A DNA stretch of 26,188 bases from Nemertoderma westbladi (GCA_032718475.1 JAUCBJ010007158.1:1-26188); one strand, 5' to 3'. Counted from the first letter of the stretch, positions 1-9,615 are shown. Numbers and translations: made by a program. The notes: generated by a model from the letters alone, not told the origin.

Positions 1-485
1 TCTAAATATCTCCTACTTTCAATAGCTAACAATTCTAAACTATACTATACACTAATTTCAGAATTTGTATAATATACTTCCTACTGTAAGGGTCCAGTAG
101 TATACCGCTTACCAGATCCTAGTAACGATGTACCTTACTATGAGACTCTAGTAATGTATACGGGCTTGTACAGTATCTGACAACAAATCCCAGTCCAGGA
201 TATCTAAACAAACAGATATAGTACACAAACGACTACTGGCGAGGAACAGAGCCTTGTATCTATTCTATGTACGTGAGCGGGTCTAATGCCTACGTACTAG
301 ACAGAAGGATACCTGTCCTCTAACCGGTGAGGCAGATGTACAGTTACCGTAACAGACCAAACTCACGGGAAAATAATCCCCGCGCAGCGAATCCTAACTA
401 TCACTGACAGTCCTAAATACAGTAACTTGCCGCGGTGTGATTTATATGGTTTATATACGAACTAGGTGGTTAACAGACCTAGTGT

Positions 486-597
486 AACAATGCTGATCAT
501 CCCTGTCGAAATCAGCCTAAAAGTCGTGCCTAAATGTAACAATAACTGATCCCCCTGTACGAAATCAGTCTAAAAGGTCAGGCCTAAATGTAACAAT
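486..597. repeat. Two-copy tandem duplication, about 53 bp per unit
   Basis: Two adjacent units (486-537 and 538-591) share the order AACAAT, CTGATC, CCCTGT, CGAAATCAG, CTAAAA, GCCTAAATGT, and a third AACAAT closes the array. The units differ by several substitutions and short indels, so the duplication is not recent. Confidence 0.75.
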
Positions 598-1206
598 ACC
601 GTTGTCCAGACAAACAACAGTTTAATAACGAAAGTGAAATACTCCTTATCTTGCCGCAATCAAATCAGATCCTAATTGTACAAATACAAATAATTTCCTC
701 CTAACGTAATGTATAGTACGCTATAGCTAGTAGAACTTTAAGGGCGATATGTTTTAGGGCGTGTGTGTGTGGGTGTGTTACAAATAAAACAATTTCGGGT
801 AATTCCTTTTACTAGGTTTTAGTGATTTTCTGACTAAAATGATACCGTGCGCTAGCTACTAAAATAAACTAGTCGCGTTTGTAGAACTTTATACTCACGA
901 ATGACGTCAAAGCTCTCTCCTTCCTATCCACAACCCAATGGGCAACCACAGTGTTAGTAACTACACCCGTGATCGGCACTAATACCAGATTCTGGTTGTA
1001 AGATAAGAATAGGGGTTAATCGCTACCGTACGTTAGCTGATCTGGTATACTAATTTAATTCTAGAATTTTGTTGCTGCGGTAGTTAGCAGCAATACCTAT
1101 CAGTACGTGGCAAGGCGCGGTAGGATATTAATAAAACCTCCCTAGGCCAAGCAGTGTGCCGGTAGCAGAAATGCTCCTTGCCTGATCAAATAGCTAACTC
1201 CAGACA

Positions 1207-1223
1207 GGGGGGGGGGGGGGGGG
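1207..1223. repeat. Homopolymer run of 17 G
   Basis: Uninterrupted G run, one of about nine G or C runs of 10-20 bases in this window. Its length in the assembly is likely unreliable, and it breaks any reading frame crossing it. Confidence 0.9.
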
Positions 1224-1879
1224 TACTAATGCACGTTCTACAAAGCGAACCGGTACCAAACAGTCAGTGCTATGAATCACTAAATTATGGAACGTATGCT
1301 GTCCGTGCCTAATGTGTACTCGCGTACTGACGAATGGCAATAGTTCGCACCTGTAGGAAGTACAGGTTAACCCAGGGATTCGTAGGACTTGACAAAGGGG
1401 GGGTGTCTGGATATAATTATTTGATCCTAAATTTGCGGCGTCCAGTGCGGTGTCACGCTTACCCTGATCTATAGGTCTTACGGCGGGCAAGGGCGTCGAA
1501 CAAAGTCTTACCTTTCTCACAAAGCGGGCGCTGCATGGCAAGTTGAGCATTTCGAAGGGGGCAAAGGGGGTGCGCGGTCAATCCAATGTGGGCGCTAGCG
1601 TGTTGTGGACATCCCTTCCCTGCGTTGCTTACGGCCTAACGGTCTAGGCTGCCATCTCCCTGGTGTTCGGCTGTCCCGAAGTCGGACCAAAAGAAAACAT
1701 GTCAGGAAATTGCAGTATATTTACAGTTTTAACAAAGGATTTATCAAAGTAAGTTTCAACAAGAAACCGAATTAACTAATTTTACAAGAATAAACTGATA
1801 GAGTAACATTATGAGAAATTATAACGGAAGTGTGTGTGTGATAACCGAAGGCAAACCGGCCTTTTATACTAGAAATTGC

Positions 1880-2086
1880 ACATGGAAACCAAACAGAATT
1901 TTCCACAGCTTCACATTTGAACCATAAAGTGTTTCGTTCCCTATGATTGGCCCAGCTCATCGTTCAACGCAGTCCGGCCCTTACACTAATCTGGGACATG
2001 GAATCCTAACAGAATTTTCCACTGCCTCACATTTGAGCAATAAGGTAATTTATGCCCTATGATTGGCCTGGCTCATTATCCACTAC
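1880..2086. repeat. Tandem duplication, about 91-bp units offset by 116 bp
   Basis: Units 1880-1970 and 1996-2086 align end to end. Both carry ACATGGAA, AACAGAATTTTCCAC, CTCACATTTGA (or a one-base variant), CCCTATGATTGGCC and GCTCAT. The shared TGATTGGCC holds an inverted CCAAT box. A further ATTGGCC followed by CCAATTAG lies at 2101-2116, so three CCAAT-type motifs occur within about 170 bp beside the tRNA-like sequence. Confidence 0.8.
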
Positions 2087-2154
2087 GTTGTACGCTTCTC
2101 ATTGGCCTACCAATTAGCACCTAAACGAAAATAAATGGCCCCAAAATACAAATT

Positions 2155-2228
2155 TCCCGACTGGGATTCGAACTCGTAACCTACGTAATGTAACCAACGC
2201 CTTAACCATCTGACCACTACGCCACGAG
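2155..2228 (-). other. tRNA-like sequence, probable head of a SINE
   Basis: On the minus strand this has a good RNA polymerase III A box (TGGCGTAGTGGTCAG, about 2210-2224) and B box (GTTCGAATCCC, about 2163-2173) at tRNA spacing, with a GGTTAAGGCG D-loop end typical of Leu/Ser-type tRNAs. Folding by hand, the acceptor, anticodon and T stems pair poorly, and no anticodon can be assigned. A functional tRNA is therefore unlikely; a tRNA-derived SINE head or tRNA pseudogene fits better. Its body would run down into the duplicated CCAAT region at 1880-2116, but I cannot define the tail. Confidence 0.55.
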
Positions 2229-2696
2229 AGTACCTAAGGGTTTTATGTGTACAAATATAAATAGGCATATTACATTACTGTAACTTAATCAAAATACGTC
2301 GGATTTTCAAAAGTTTTTACGTTAAAGTTAAACTACAAATGCTACCTTATAGTGAAATAATTCATCAAGCACCAAAAATACAAGTAGTGCACAATTTTCA
2401 CAAAATTTGAAAGTTACATTTTTCGGCTAATTGTTTTTCAATACAGGTTTTCTGGGGCCGAAAATACATTGGAAAATATTTAAAAATGATATGATTACCA
2501 TAAATGGCTGTTTAGTCCTCTATGCGTAGGAAAAAAATGAAAAAAACAAGTAACCAGCACTTTTCAGTTAGAACACAAATATTTAATTCACTTCTACGAT
2601 GCCATAAATTCACATTTTCAGGTTTTCGAGGGCGCTGATTCTAATGGAATACATTTCTAATATGCCAGCTCATTGCTACTTGTATTTTTCGGCGTA

Positions 2697-3527
2697 ATTT
2701 GGCAAATTTTCGTGCTAGCACCAAATTTCGTACCCATCACCAAAAAGTACAAGTTTGCGATGTCCAGTGCTGTTTTTATTGATTCCATCGGATTCAGGAC
2801 CCTCATAAACCCGTATAACGCAAGAAACAAGGTGATACTATCTACTTATCAATTTCCATATTTTCCGAAATTTGGTGCTGGCACAACAATTTTCACCCAC
2901 CGGCGAAAAATACAAGTTTGAGAACTCTTATGAAATTTTTACTGATTCCATTGAATTCAGAACCCTAACAAACCCGTATAACGCATGAAACAAGATGACA
3001 CAATCAATTGATATATTTGATGGTTTGCAAAATTTGGTGCTAGCACCACATTTTGCACCCACTTCCGAAAAATACAAGTTTGAGATGTCTAGTTCGATAA
3101 TTATATATTCCATTGAATTCAGAACAGCCATAAACCTCTAAAATGCAAGAAATAAATTGTCACAAGCAATTTTATCTATTGAATGGATTTTCAAAATTTC
3201 GTGCAAGCACCAAAATTTGCACACAGCACCGAAAAATACAAGTTTGATACGCTTGGTGCAACTCGTTTATATTTCATCAAAATCAGAACCCCAAAAAACC
3301 CCAATTGCGTAAAAAACAAGTTTCAAACAATCAATTTACAAAATTGACATATTTCAAAATTTGGTGCTGGCACCAAAATTTGGCACCCGCAGAAAAAAAC
3401 ATGTTTGAAATTTCTTAATCAATTTATATGAATTCCATCCAATTGCTAACACCAAAAGACCGGTGTAAATCAAAAATAGAGATGTTACAATTAATATTTA
3501 ATGAAATGTAATTTTCAAAAAACATCT
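2697..3527. repeat. Five-unit tandem array, exactly 163-bp period (copy A)
   Basis: The core palindrome (consensus GTGCTGGCACC) recurs at 2712, 2875, 3038, 3201 and 3364, exactly 163 bp apart. Each unit then has a CACC-type segment, CGAAAAATACAAGTTTGA, a TTCCAT-GAATTCAGAACC block, AACCC-TATAACGCAAGAAACAAG and CAATCAATT. The cores with flanks read close to AAATTTGGTGC-NN-GCACCAAAATTT, nearly self-complementary. Units differ by roughly 20-30 percent, yet the period has not slipped. Confidence 0.9.
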
Positions 3528-3649
3528 CAAAACTACCCAATATTTTTGAAAACGGTTTTCACTACTAGGAAGACAATAGATTTTTAGGAAAAGTCATAAA
3601 ATTTCAGATTCCCAACTGCGTTTGTTTCAGAATTACAATAAAAAAACCA

Positions 3650-3694
3650 CGGGGAGGGTCATATTGACCCCCCCCCCCCCCGGGTTTAATAGGG
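3650..3694. repeat. Right terminal inverted repeat of copy A with hairpin
   Basis: GGGGAGGGTCA, TAT, TGACCC plus a 14-C run, then CCGGGTTTAATAGGG and TTAA. The GGGTCA-TAT-TGACCC core is a perfect inverted repeat extended by the G and C runs. It matches the right end of copy B. Confidence 0.8.
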
Positions 3695-3858
3695 TTAACC
3701 TTGGTGGTTGGTTGGCTTTTTCGACCAGCAAGCAAGTTGATCGATCTCCATGCCTGGGATGATTGCCTGATGTCGTCAACATCATTGATGGCATCAACCT
3801 GTTGGATTATTAGCTCCTGTAAATTAACAGAGTACTGCCTGTTCAGGTACCCAGTAAG
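3695..3858 (-). pseudogene. RTE-like retrotransposon fragment (region between endonuclease and RT)
   Basis: On the minus strand this encodes LNRQYSVNLQELI and QVDAINDVDDIRQSSQAW, then SINLLAGRKSQPTTKV. That matches the plus RTE copy at about 9610-9763 (QVDAINDADDSRQSSQAW and so on) with few changes. The fragment runs from the TTAA at 3695-3698, where element copy A interrupts it, to about 3858, where similarity stops. It covers only the linker between endonuclease and reverse transcriptase. The remainder expected beyond the inserted element was not found on the far side, so that side is deleted or rearranged. Confidence 0.8.
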
Positions 3859-3946
3859 CAACCGAGGGTGGACTCTCTATAGCCGAGGGGCACTTGTATA
3901 ATAACTAATAATCACAAACCCCGTCCTCTTATAATATATAACTCTG

Positions 3947-4015
3947 TAGTAGTCAGTAGTAGTAGTAGTAGTAATAGTAGTAGTAGTAGTAGAAGTAGTA
4001 AGTAATAGTAAAGGA
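3947..4015. repeat. GTA/AGT trinucleotide microsatellite
   Basis: Imperfect run of GTA units (GTAGTAGTAGTAATAGTAG and so on). The RTE-like plus copy ends in the same trinucleotide at 11490-11505, so this could be a remnant RTE tail, but no RTE sequence adjoins it in the right orientation. Confidence 0.85.
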
Positions 4016-4894
4016 GATCGGTTTAAACCAAAGTGATAAAGTAACATTATTATATAACATAATCATATAGACAAAGTAGAATAAGATACAGATTCATAAT
4101 TATTTTATCAAACTCATGTACTACTTACTTCAATGTGCCAATTTAATAATAATTTAACATATTATTCCGATTAATCTGCGTTTGGCCCTATAAGATATTA
4201 TACTGATGTATTTTATATTATTATATCCATCCGAGTAAACAAGAAGTGAAGTAAATGTTTATTATTATAGTTTTAGAAATTCAATGATATACCCAAGATA
4301 GTGAAATAGATAATATACCAGAAATTGCCATTTGATCAGATATATCAAAGCGGCGTCTTTAGTATAATACCGTAATAGTATCAATTAACTCTGTTATACA
4401 ATGTAAATATACTAAATCTATTTATAAATATATTATGAGCCCTACATTGTATAATTATCTTACAGGTAGACAATGTAGTATGTTAAAACTTGATATAATT
4501 TGGTATAATGTATAACATATTACAAATAAGACTGAGGCAGCTAAACTATATTGCAAAGAAATCAAATATCCTAAAGTATAATACTAGACCCTCCCTCCAC
4601 CCTATAAATAGTGTTCACCATCTACCCCACCCACCGCCCTTATTACTTCATAATAATGAAAGATAGTACCGGCGCTCCGGTCACTCCGTTCCCTCCGCTG
4701 GGGGGGTTAAGTTGTAGGTTTTGACACTATGCAAAATCCGAGCACAGAGTTAGAAGCGCATTGGATAGGCGAACATTTCTTGCAGTGAAAGTATTTCCAT
4801 ACTTATTATAGTTTTCGAGATAGTCAGACATGAGTAGCAAAAATGTGAATTTTTTTGGTAAAGTCTGATTACACCGGTACCTGTCATCCGAAAT
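4016..4894. other. AT-rich stretch without a recognised gene
   Basis: Strongly AT-rich with many TATAAT-like and TTATTATA strings, then a CT-rich segment (about 4585-4645) and a short G run near 4700. No frame longer than about 70 codons carries a recognisable motif, and no RNA gene is visible. Confidence 0.5.
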
Positions 4895-6290
4895 ATGGAT
4901 TGTGATATATCGTTAGATGCGGGTCCACTAACTGTACATTCACATATTTTCAAGGAAAAAATTCGATCAAGGGTTTTCGAAATATTTTCGAATTACCGGA
5001 AGCAGACTTTGGACGACCATATCTCCGGTACCGGTAGGCCTATTGAGTCAAAATTTTTTTTAATCTACATAGAACACTCCAGTGAATGTTTTTTAGTTTG
5101 AAAGTTTTGCCCCAAAATGCTCAGAAGTAATTACGAAAAAACTGATCATTTTGCGATCATGATCTTTTGACCCCCTAGAATTGAACTTTTTTATGGTCAA
5201 ATTCTGGCTACCCCCCCTAATTCGAGGGTGAGGAATCTTTTTGTAATGTTAAGTTTTTTCATACGGTGAACTCACAGGACTTGGTCTTCGAAATAAAACC
5301 GAAAACATGATCTTTCCTGATCATGGCCTGATCAAATCGCTTTTTGAAAATTTTGAAATGCTCAAAAGTTGCCCCTTCTTAATAGAAGTCAATTAGTAAA
5401 AAAAAAATCGGGGGTCTCAAACAAAGTTTTCGAGAAAATCGGGAAAAACCGAAAAACACGATCTTTTATGATCAGGAAGCTGATCTCGAGAACTGGTTGC
5501 CCGATCGAGCCAATTTTTTTTTAATCAACTCAGAATAGACCATTGCACATTTCTTACAATGAATGTTTATTAGAAAAATGCTTAGATTCGATTTTAAATA
5601 TACTGATCTTTTCGCGATCATGATCTTGAGTTTTGACCCACTAGACTTGAACTTTTTTATGCCCAAATTTTGGCTACCCCCCATAATTCGAGGGTGAGGA
5701 ATCTTTTTGTGATGTTAAGTTTTTCCATACGGTGAACTCCCAGGACTTGGTCTTCGAAATAAAACCGTAAACACGATCTTTTCTGATCGCGGCCTGATCA
5801 AATCGCTTTTTGAAAATTTCGAAATCTCAAAAGTTGCCCCTTCATCATAGAAGTCGATTCGTAAAAAAAAAATCGGGGGTCTCAAACAAAGTTTTCGAGA
5901 AGATCCGAAAAAACTAAAAAATCTGATCTTTAATGATCAGGTATCAGATCTCGAGAACCGGTTGTCCGATCGAGCCAATTTTTTTTTAATCGACTCAGGG
6001 CGGTGTTCTGAACGTTTCCTACAGTAATTGTTTATATCCAAAATGCTTAGTTACGATTTTACGAAGTCCGATCTTTGCGCGATCATGATCTTGCGTTTTG
6101 ACCGGGAAGAATTCAATTTTTTTAAAATCTTTTAACGGGAATCATGACTAATGTGGGGTCGCTGAATCTTTTTGTAATGTTAAGTTTTTCGATTGGAGTA
6201 AGCCTTGAGTGTCCGATTGCTGATCAAAACTGATCTTTGCTGATCATGGTCAAGATCATGATCTGACACCTCCAAAAAAAGCTCCTTGAA
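4895..6290. repeat. GATC-rich tandem repeat, about 3 units of 466 bp
   Basis: The landmark GAATCTTTTTGTAATGTTAAG (one base varies) falls at 5233, 5699 and 6164, giving periods of 466 and 465. Other recurring blocks are CGCGATCATGATCTT, GGACTTGGTCTTCGAAATAA, GGGGGTCTCAAACAAAG and TCGAGAACYGGTTGYCCGAT. The second unit is complete; the first and third diverge at the outer edges. GATC occurs about 30 times by hand count, against about 5 expected at random. No coding potential is seen, and the type of repeat (satellite, or part of a larger element) is unknown. Confidence 0.85.
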
Positions 6291-6362
6291 TGTAAACCCA
6301 TATGCTGCCTATCGATTGGCGCCGGTCCCAACTCCGTAGCATTAGCCGTTTTGGCTGTAGCT

Positions 6363-6385
6363 CCATAGCAACGTGGTTGCTAGGG
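6363..6385. promoter_or_regulatory. Near-perfect inverted repeat with RFX/X-box-like core
   Basis: CCATAGCAAC, GTG, GTTGCTAGGG: arms match 9 of 10. GTTGCTAGGGAAAC (from 6376) fits the X-box pattern RYYNYY-N(1-3)-RRNRAC known for RFX factors. No gene start is evident nearby, so function is unproven and chance is possible. Confidence 0.3.
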
Positions 6386-6480
6386 AAACGGTCTTTTTGA
6401 CTCAAATTGGCCCTAGCCGGAGAACCGTAGACTTTTTTAACACATTATGTATGGCGAAAAGTCTTCTGGATAAATTTTTT

Positions 6481-6497
6481 GGGGGGGGGGGGGGGGG
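6481..6497. repeat. Homopolymer run of 17 G
   Basis: Uninterrupted G run after a T run, separating the 466-bp repeat region from the sequence flanking the RTE minus copy. Confidence 0.9.
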
Positions 6498-6654
6498 TCT
6501 AGGAACATCCTATTGTTCGTTTTCGCTTAGTTGCTGAGATCCTCTCGTCCCCCAAATCCCAGGATTCTATAAAGGCATTCTGCTGGACTAGTTCCGTGGC
6601 CGGAATAGTGTTCGGTGTTCTGCGAACAGAGAACCTAATCGGTTTAGGGCCCTG

Positions 6655-7564
6655 ACCGTCTAGATGCAGCCTTAACTGCTTTTTTGTCCGCGGTAGTCTG
6701 TTTGAGTCGGGACTCTTTCTGCGCCTTGTCTAGAGGTCATTTCGGCACTTCTGAATTTTGTTGTCAGTCCAGCGGGCCCGTTTCCTGTTTCGAGGGTATA
6801 CAGGAACTGTTTCTGCAGCTGCTAACTTAACTGCCTCTGTGAAGGCAGTATAGCTCTCACAGTGATCTGCCACCTCAGAGGCAAGAACCTCATACCTGTT
6901 GCTCAGCTGTAGTGTGAAGCTGGATCTCACACTTGGCTGTTGCAGCAGAGCGGACCAGTCATGCCGCGGCAAGGCAGATTTCGTAGTTCTGCTAGCACAC
7001 AGACTAAGTCTTACCTTGGCCACAATAAGGCGATGATCACTGGAGAAGGGTCGTAGTGTAAATGCATTACAGTCTTGTATAGAGCTCATGAAACAGGATA
7101 TGGTCTATCTGGGACTTGTGACCACTGGGTCCACTATGAGTCCATAGCTTTCCAGTTCGCTTCTTGAACTGGGTTCCAGCCGAAAACAATCCATTTCCAG
7201 AGATAAAATCCTGAAGATGGACGGAATTTCGTTTAACACTATTGCTATAGACCCAGGGCGATGTAGGTGATTGATGCAGACTTGCATTAAAGTCTCCCAG
7301 GAATGTTAAGAATGCATGCTGATCCACTCCATCTGTAGCTGCTTGTAGATTCTGGTAGAAATTTTCCACCTCCTCTACAGGGGCAACACTAGTTGGAGAG
7401 TAGCATACAATCAGAACCACCTTAGGAAACTTCTTAGCCAGTCTTCCAGAACATGAGAAGTGGCAACGGATGATGCGGATAGAGATTTGGTCTATTTTGT
7501 TGAATGCTGCATGTGCAGTTGGATTCATCAATAGACCAATTCCACCATTGCCACTATTGCCACT
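6655..7564 (-). pseudogene. RTE-like retrotransposon, minus copy, endonuclease domain (distal part)
   Basis: On the minus strand this continues the apurinic-type (EEP) endonuclease begun at 8724-8983: GNGGIGLLM, then LGDFNASL, QIDHILF and SDHRLIVAKV, the usual Asp/Asn and Asp-His catalytic motifs, then the linker with RARWTDNKIQK. Such endonucleases nick target DNA to prime reverse transcription. A small deletion near 7086 shifts the frame between QIDHILF and SSIQDCNAF, and a stop follows near 6728. Similarity to the plus copy ends near 6655, so no reverse transcriptase remains. Hand comparison with the plus copy over about 240 bases gives roughly 97 percent identity. It is interrupted at 7564 by another retrotransposon. 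Confidence 0.85.
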
Positions 7565-8482
7565 AAACTGTTTGCTAAATTAATTGACCGTAAGCTGCCA
7601 ATTTACTTTGTACGTATCCTTTGATACTGGTACCGATTTCAATCACTAACCGTTAGGTGGGGTGGGGTGCTGTCCGCCAGTTTTTCGGTTTCAAACGGAA
7701 CCAAACAGGGGGGCATACTATCACCTGGTTTGTACTGTATCTATGTAGATGACCTAAGTATATTTTTTAATAACTCTAACGTAGGTTGTGCAATAAAAAA
7801 TACGCGCGCTAACCACGTGTTTTATGCAGATGACTTAGCTCTCTGTTCTAACTCAATTTTTGGTCTGAATAAATTAATTGGAATCTATGAAAATTATGCT
7901 CTGGAGCACGATATCAAAATTAATATTAAAAAATCTAAAGCCATGATCTACACACCGAAAGGGAACACATCTTTTGTACATAATGACATTTTTGTTGCTG
8001 GATCTAAATTAGAAATTGTTTCAAAATTCAAATATCTTGGACATATACTTCATGAAACTACTGACGACGATTTTGACATCGTCAATCAGCTACACAGCCT
8101 GTATCGCAGAGGCAATCTTCTCATCAGAAAATTCTCTTTCTGTTCCATAACAGTAAAGAAAATACTTTTCCGTAGTTTTTGCACTCAATTCTACTGTACT
8201 GCTCTTTGGTCTAGACGTAATTTTAGTTTAGCAGTTTACAATAAATTACGAGTAGGGTACAATAATATAGCCAGAAAACTTTTCGGTTTCAGGTTTGACT
8301 GTAGTGTGTCTTTAATGTTTGGACAGCTTAATCTGCCGAAATTTATTCATATTCGTTTCAATGCAATAACATCCCTTTTACATCGTGTGTCCAATACTGG
8401 GAACATTCTTGTGAAACGTGTTTTCGAAGGTACCTACAGCACCAGCCGCATCAGGGAGAGGGACAACATCGTCATTATCTGA
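7565..8482 (+). pseudogene. Reverse transcriptase C-terminal part, CR1/L2/jockey-like
   Basis: The frame runs through KLFAKLIDRKLPIYFVRIL, GTKQGGILSP, IYVDDLS, FYADDLAL (motif C, both catalytic aspartates) and INIKKSKAMIY to FKYLGHIL, ending at 8482. The N-terminal third of the RT and all of the endonuclease are missing through 5' truncation. One in-frame TGA lies at 7622-7624; the rest, about 285 codons, is open, so it is fairly young. GTKQGGILSP and the spacing to FYADD are typical of CR1/L2/jockey-type elements; I cannot choose a clade. It is unrelated in sequence to the RTE-like copies around it. Confidence 0.85.
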
Positions 8483-8723
8483 GCTGAGCTGTGGTGTTTT
8501 ATTGTAGTACGCCTAGTTATTTGCTTTGTTGTAATTTTTAATTATCATTAATATTATTCTATATTATTTTTCCCTATCACACAGGCCTAACTAACTATTA
8601 ATTTTGTTTTGTTTAATATTGGTAATACTTTAATTATGTACTTGTAACTTTGTGCTTATTTCTGTTTGTCATTTGTGTTTTTATGGGCGCCCCATTTGCC
8701 TGGATTAAAGATTAAATAATAAT
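7565..8723 (+). mobile_element. Second non-LTR retrotransposon, 5'-truncated, nested in the RTE copy
   Basis: The insertion begins within a reverse transcriptase frame and ends in an AT-rich 3' untranslated region with ATTAAAGATTAAATAATAATA at its tail. It splits the minus-strand RTE endonuclease: removing 7565-8723 and keeping one copy of ACT (7562-7564 = 8724-8726) restores the continuous series STDAS-GNSGNGGIGLLM. Strong 5' truncation and an A-rich tail fit target-primed reverse transcription. The target duplication is at most 3 bp, shorter than usual. Confidence 0.8.
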
Positions 8724-8983
8724 ACTGGCATCTGTTGAAGCGAGGGCGAGTCGCCAACCGCCTCCCATGTCCTTAATAAGAACCTCATCAGTCTGTCCAG
8801 TCTGCATTCGGTGCTCTTGAACACCCACTGCACTAAGAGAAAGCTTATCTGCCAAGGCAGTCAGCTCACCTTGTCGCATTTGGGACCCGAGTGTTAGGGT
8901 GTTTACTGAGGCTAGTCTAGTGACTTGCCTCAGATTCACCAATGGCTTTGTTGGTCGGTGCGGAACTGGTGGGGCTACTGATA
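8724..8983 (-). pseudogene. RTE-like retrotransposon, minus copy, start of the endonuclease
   Basis: On the minus strand this gives NLRQVTRLASVNTLTLG, GELTALADKLSLSAVGVQEH and GGGWRLALASTDAS. The VQEHRM segment carries the metal-binding Glu of EEP endonucleases. The frame stays open upstream through a proline-rich stretch (APPVPHRPTKP) to the junction at about 8980, where a plus-strand copy of the same element begins head to head. It is the 5' half of the copy that resumes at 7564; the nested retrotransposon lies between. The true start codon is not present with confidence. Confidence 0.8.
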
Positions 8984-9615
8984 GAGTGGTTCAGCATGCA
9001 TTCTTAACATTCCTGGGAGATTTTAATGCAAGTCTGCATCAATCACCTACATCGCCCTGGGTCTATAGCAATAGTGTTAACAGAAATTCCGTCCATCTTC
9101 AGGATTTTATCTCTGGAAATGGATTGTTTTCGGCTGGAACCCAGTTCAAGAAGCGAACTGGAAAGCTATGGACTCATAGTGGACCCAGTGGTCACAAGTC
9201 CCAGATAGATCATATTCTGTTTTGTAGGAAATACAGGAGCTCTATACAAGACTGTAATGCATTTACACTTCGACCCTTCTCCAGTGATCACCGCCTTATT
9301 GTGGCCAAGGTAAGACTTAGTCTGTTCTTAGCTAGCAGAACAACGAAATCTGCCTTGCCGCGGCAAGACTGGTCCTCTCTGTTGCAACAGCCAAGTGTGC
9401 GATCCAGCTTCACACTACAGCTGAGCAACAGGTATGAGGTTCTTGCCTCTGAGGCGGCAGATCACTGTGAGGGCTATACTGCCTTCACAGAAGCAGTTAA
9501 GTTAGCAGCTGCAGATACAGTTCCTGCATTCCCTCGAAACATGAAAAGGGCCCCCTGGACTGACTACAAAATACAGCGTCCAAGAATGCAGTTAAGGCTG
9601 CCTCTAGGTCCCTGA
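8980..9615 (+). pseudogene. RTE endonuclease domain, plus copy
   Basis: The frame reads VVQHAFLTFLGDFNASL, WTHSGPSGHKSQIDHILF, SSIQDCNAFTLRPFSSDHRL and so on, keeping GDFNA, QIDHI and SDHRL but lacking the upstream Glu motif. Unlike the minus copy, it keeps CRKYR between QIDHILF and SSIQD, so it stays in frame there. Near 9575-9585 it lacks about 70-80 bases that the minus copy retains between KIQ and AVKAAS, which shifts the frame and ends it at 9615. No complete open frame exists, so no active enzyme is expected. Confidence 0.85.

Larger units (their letters stand above)
1..1879. other. Non-coding stretch without a recognisable gene
   Basis: I see no domain, convincing splice structure or RNA gene here. 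Open frames are short and lack motifs; the longest, on the minus strand at about 1194-1550, runs through a 17-base G run and reads as unbiased sequence. The stretch holds a GT-rich run (about 761-778), a short tandem duplication (486-597) and the G run (1207-1223). Its base composition resembles the non-coding stretch at 19005-22424, so it could be an untranslated part of an unrecognised retroelement, but I found no aligned match. Confidence 0.5.
2370..3694. mobile_element. TTAA-type non-autonomous DNA element, copy A (left end missing)
   Basis: This aligns along its length with copy B (14932-16513), from GCACCAAAAATACAAG at about 2370 to the right terminus GGGTTTAATAGGG at 3694, followed by TTAA (3695-3698). 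It contains five 163-bp monomers and ends in the same G-run, TCATATTGA, C-run hairpin. Left of 2370 the copies no longer match and no left inverted repeat is present. A block of about 45 bases near 16285-16335 of copy B is absent here. There is no transposase frame. The right flank is RTE sequence, so the element inserted into a TTAA inside that retrotransposon. TTAA duplication plus CCC-starting ends is the piggyBac hallmark; assignment to that superfamily is inferred. Confidence 0.75.

Noticed and set aside
1008-1019. AATAGGGG-TTAA as another end of the non-autonomous element
   Set aside because: It has one extra G and no neighbouring hairpin or interior similarity; chance is likely.
1194-1550. 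118-codon minus-strand frame
   Set aside because: It crosses a 17-base homopolymer, has no motif or compositional bias, and lies in DNA without other coding signs.
2155-2228. Functional tRNA gene
   Set aside because: Promoter boxes are good, but the acceptor, anticodon and T stems do not pair adequately.
2673-2921. 82-codon frames in the 163-bp repeats, here and at 15443-15691
   Set aside because: They follow the repeat period, differ by a frameshift between copies and have no protein features.
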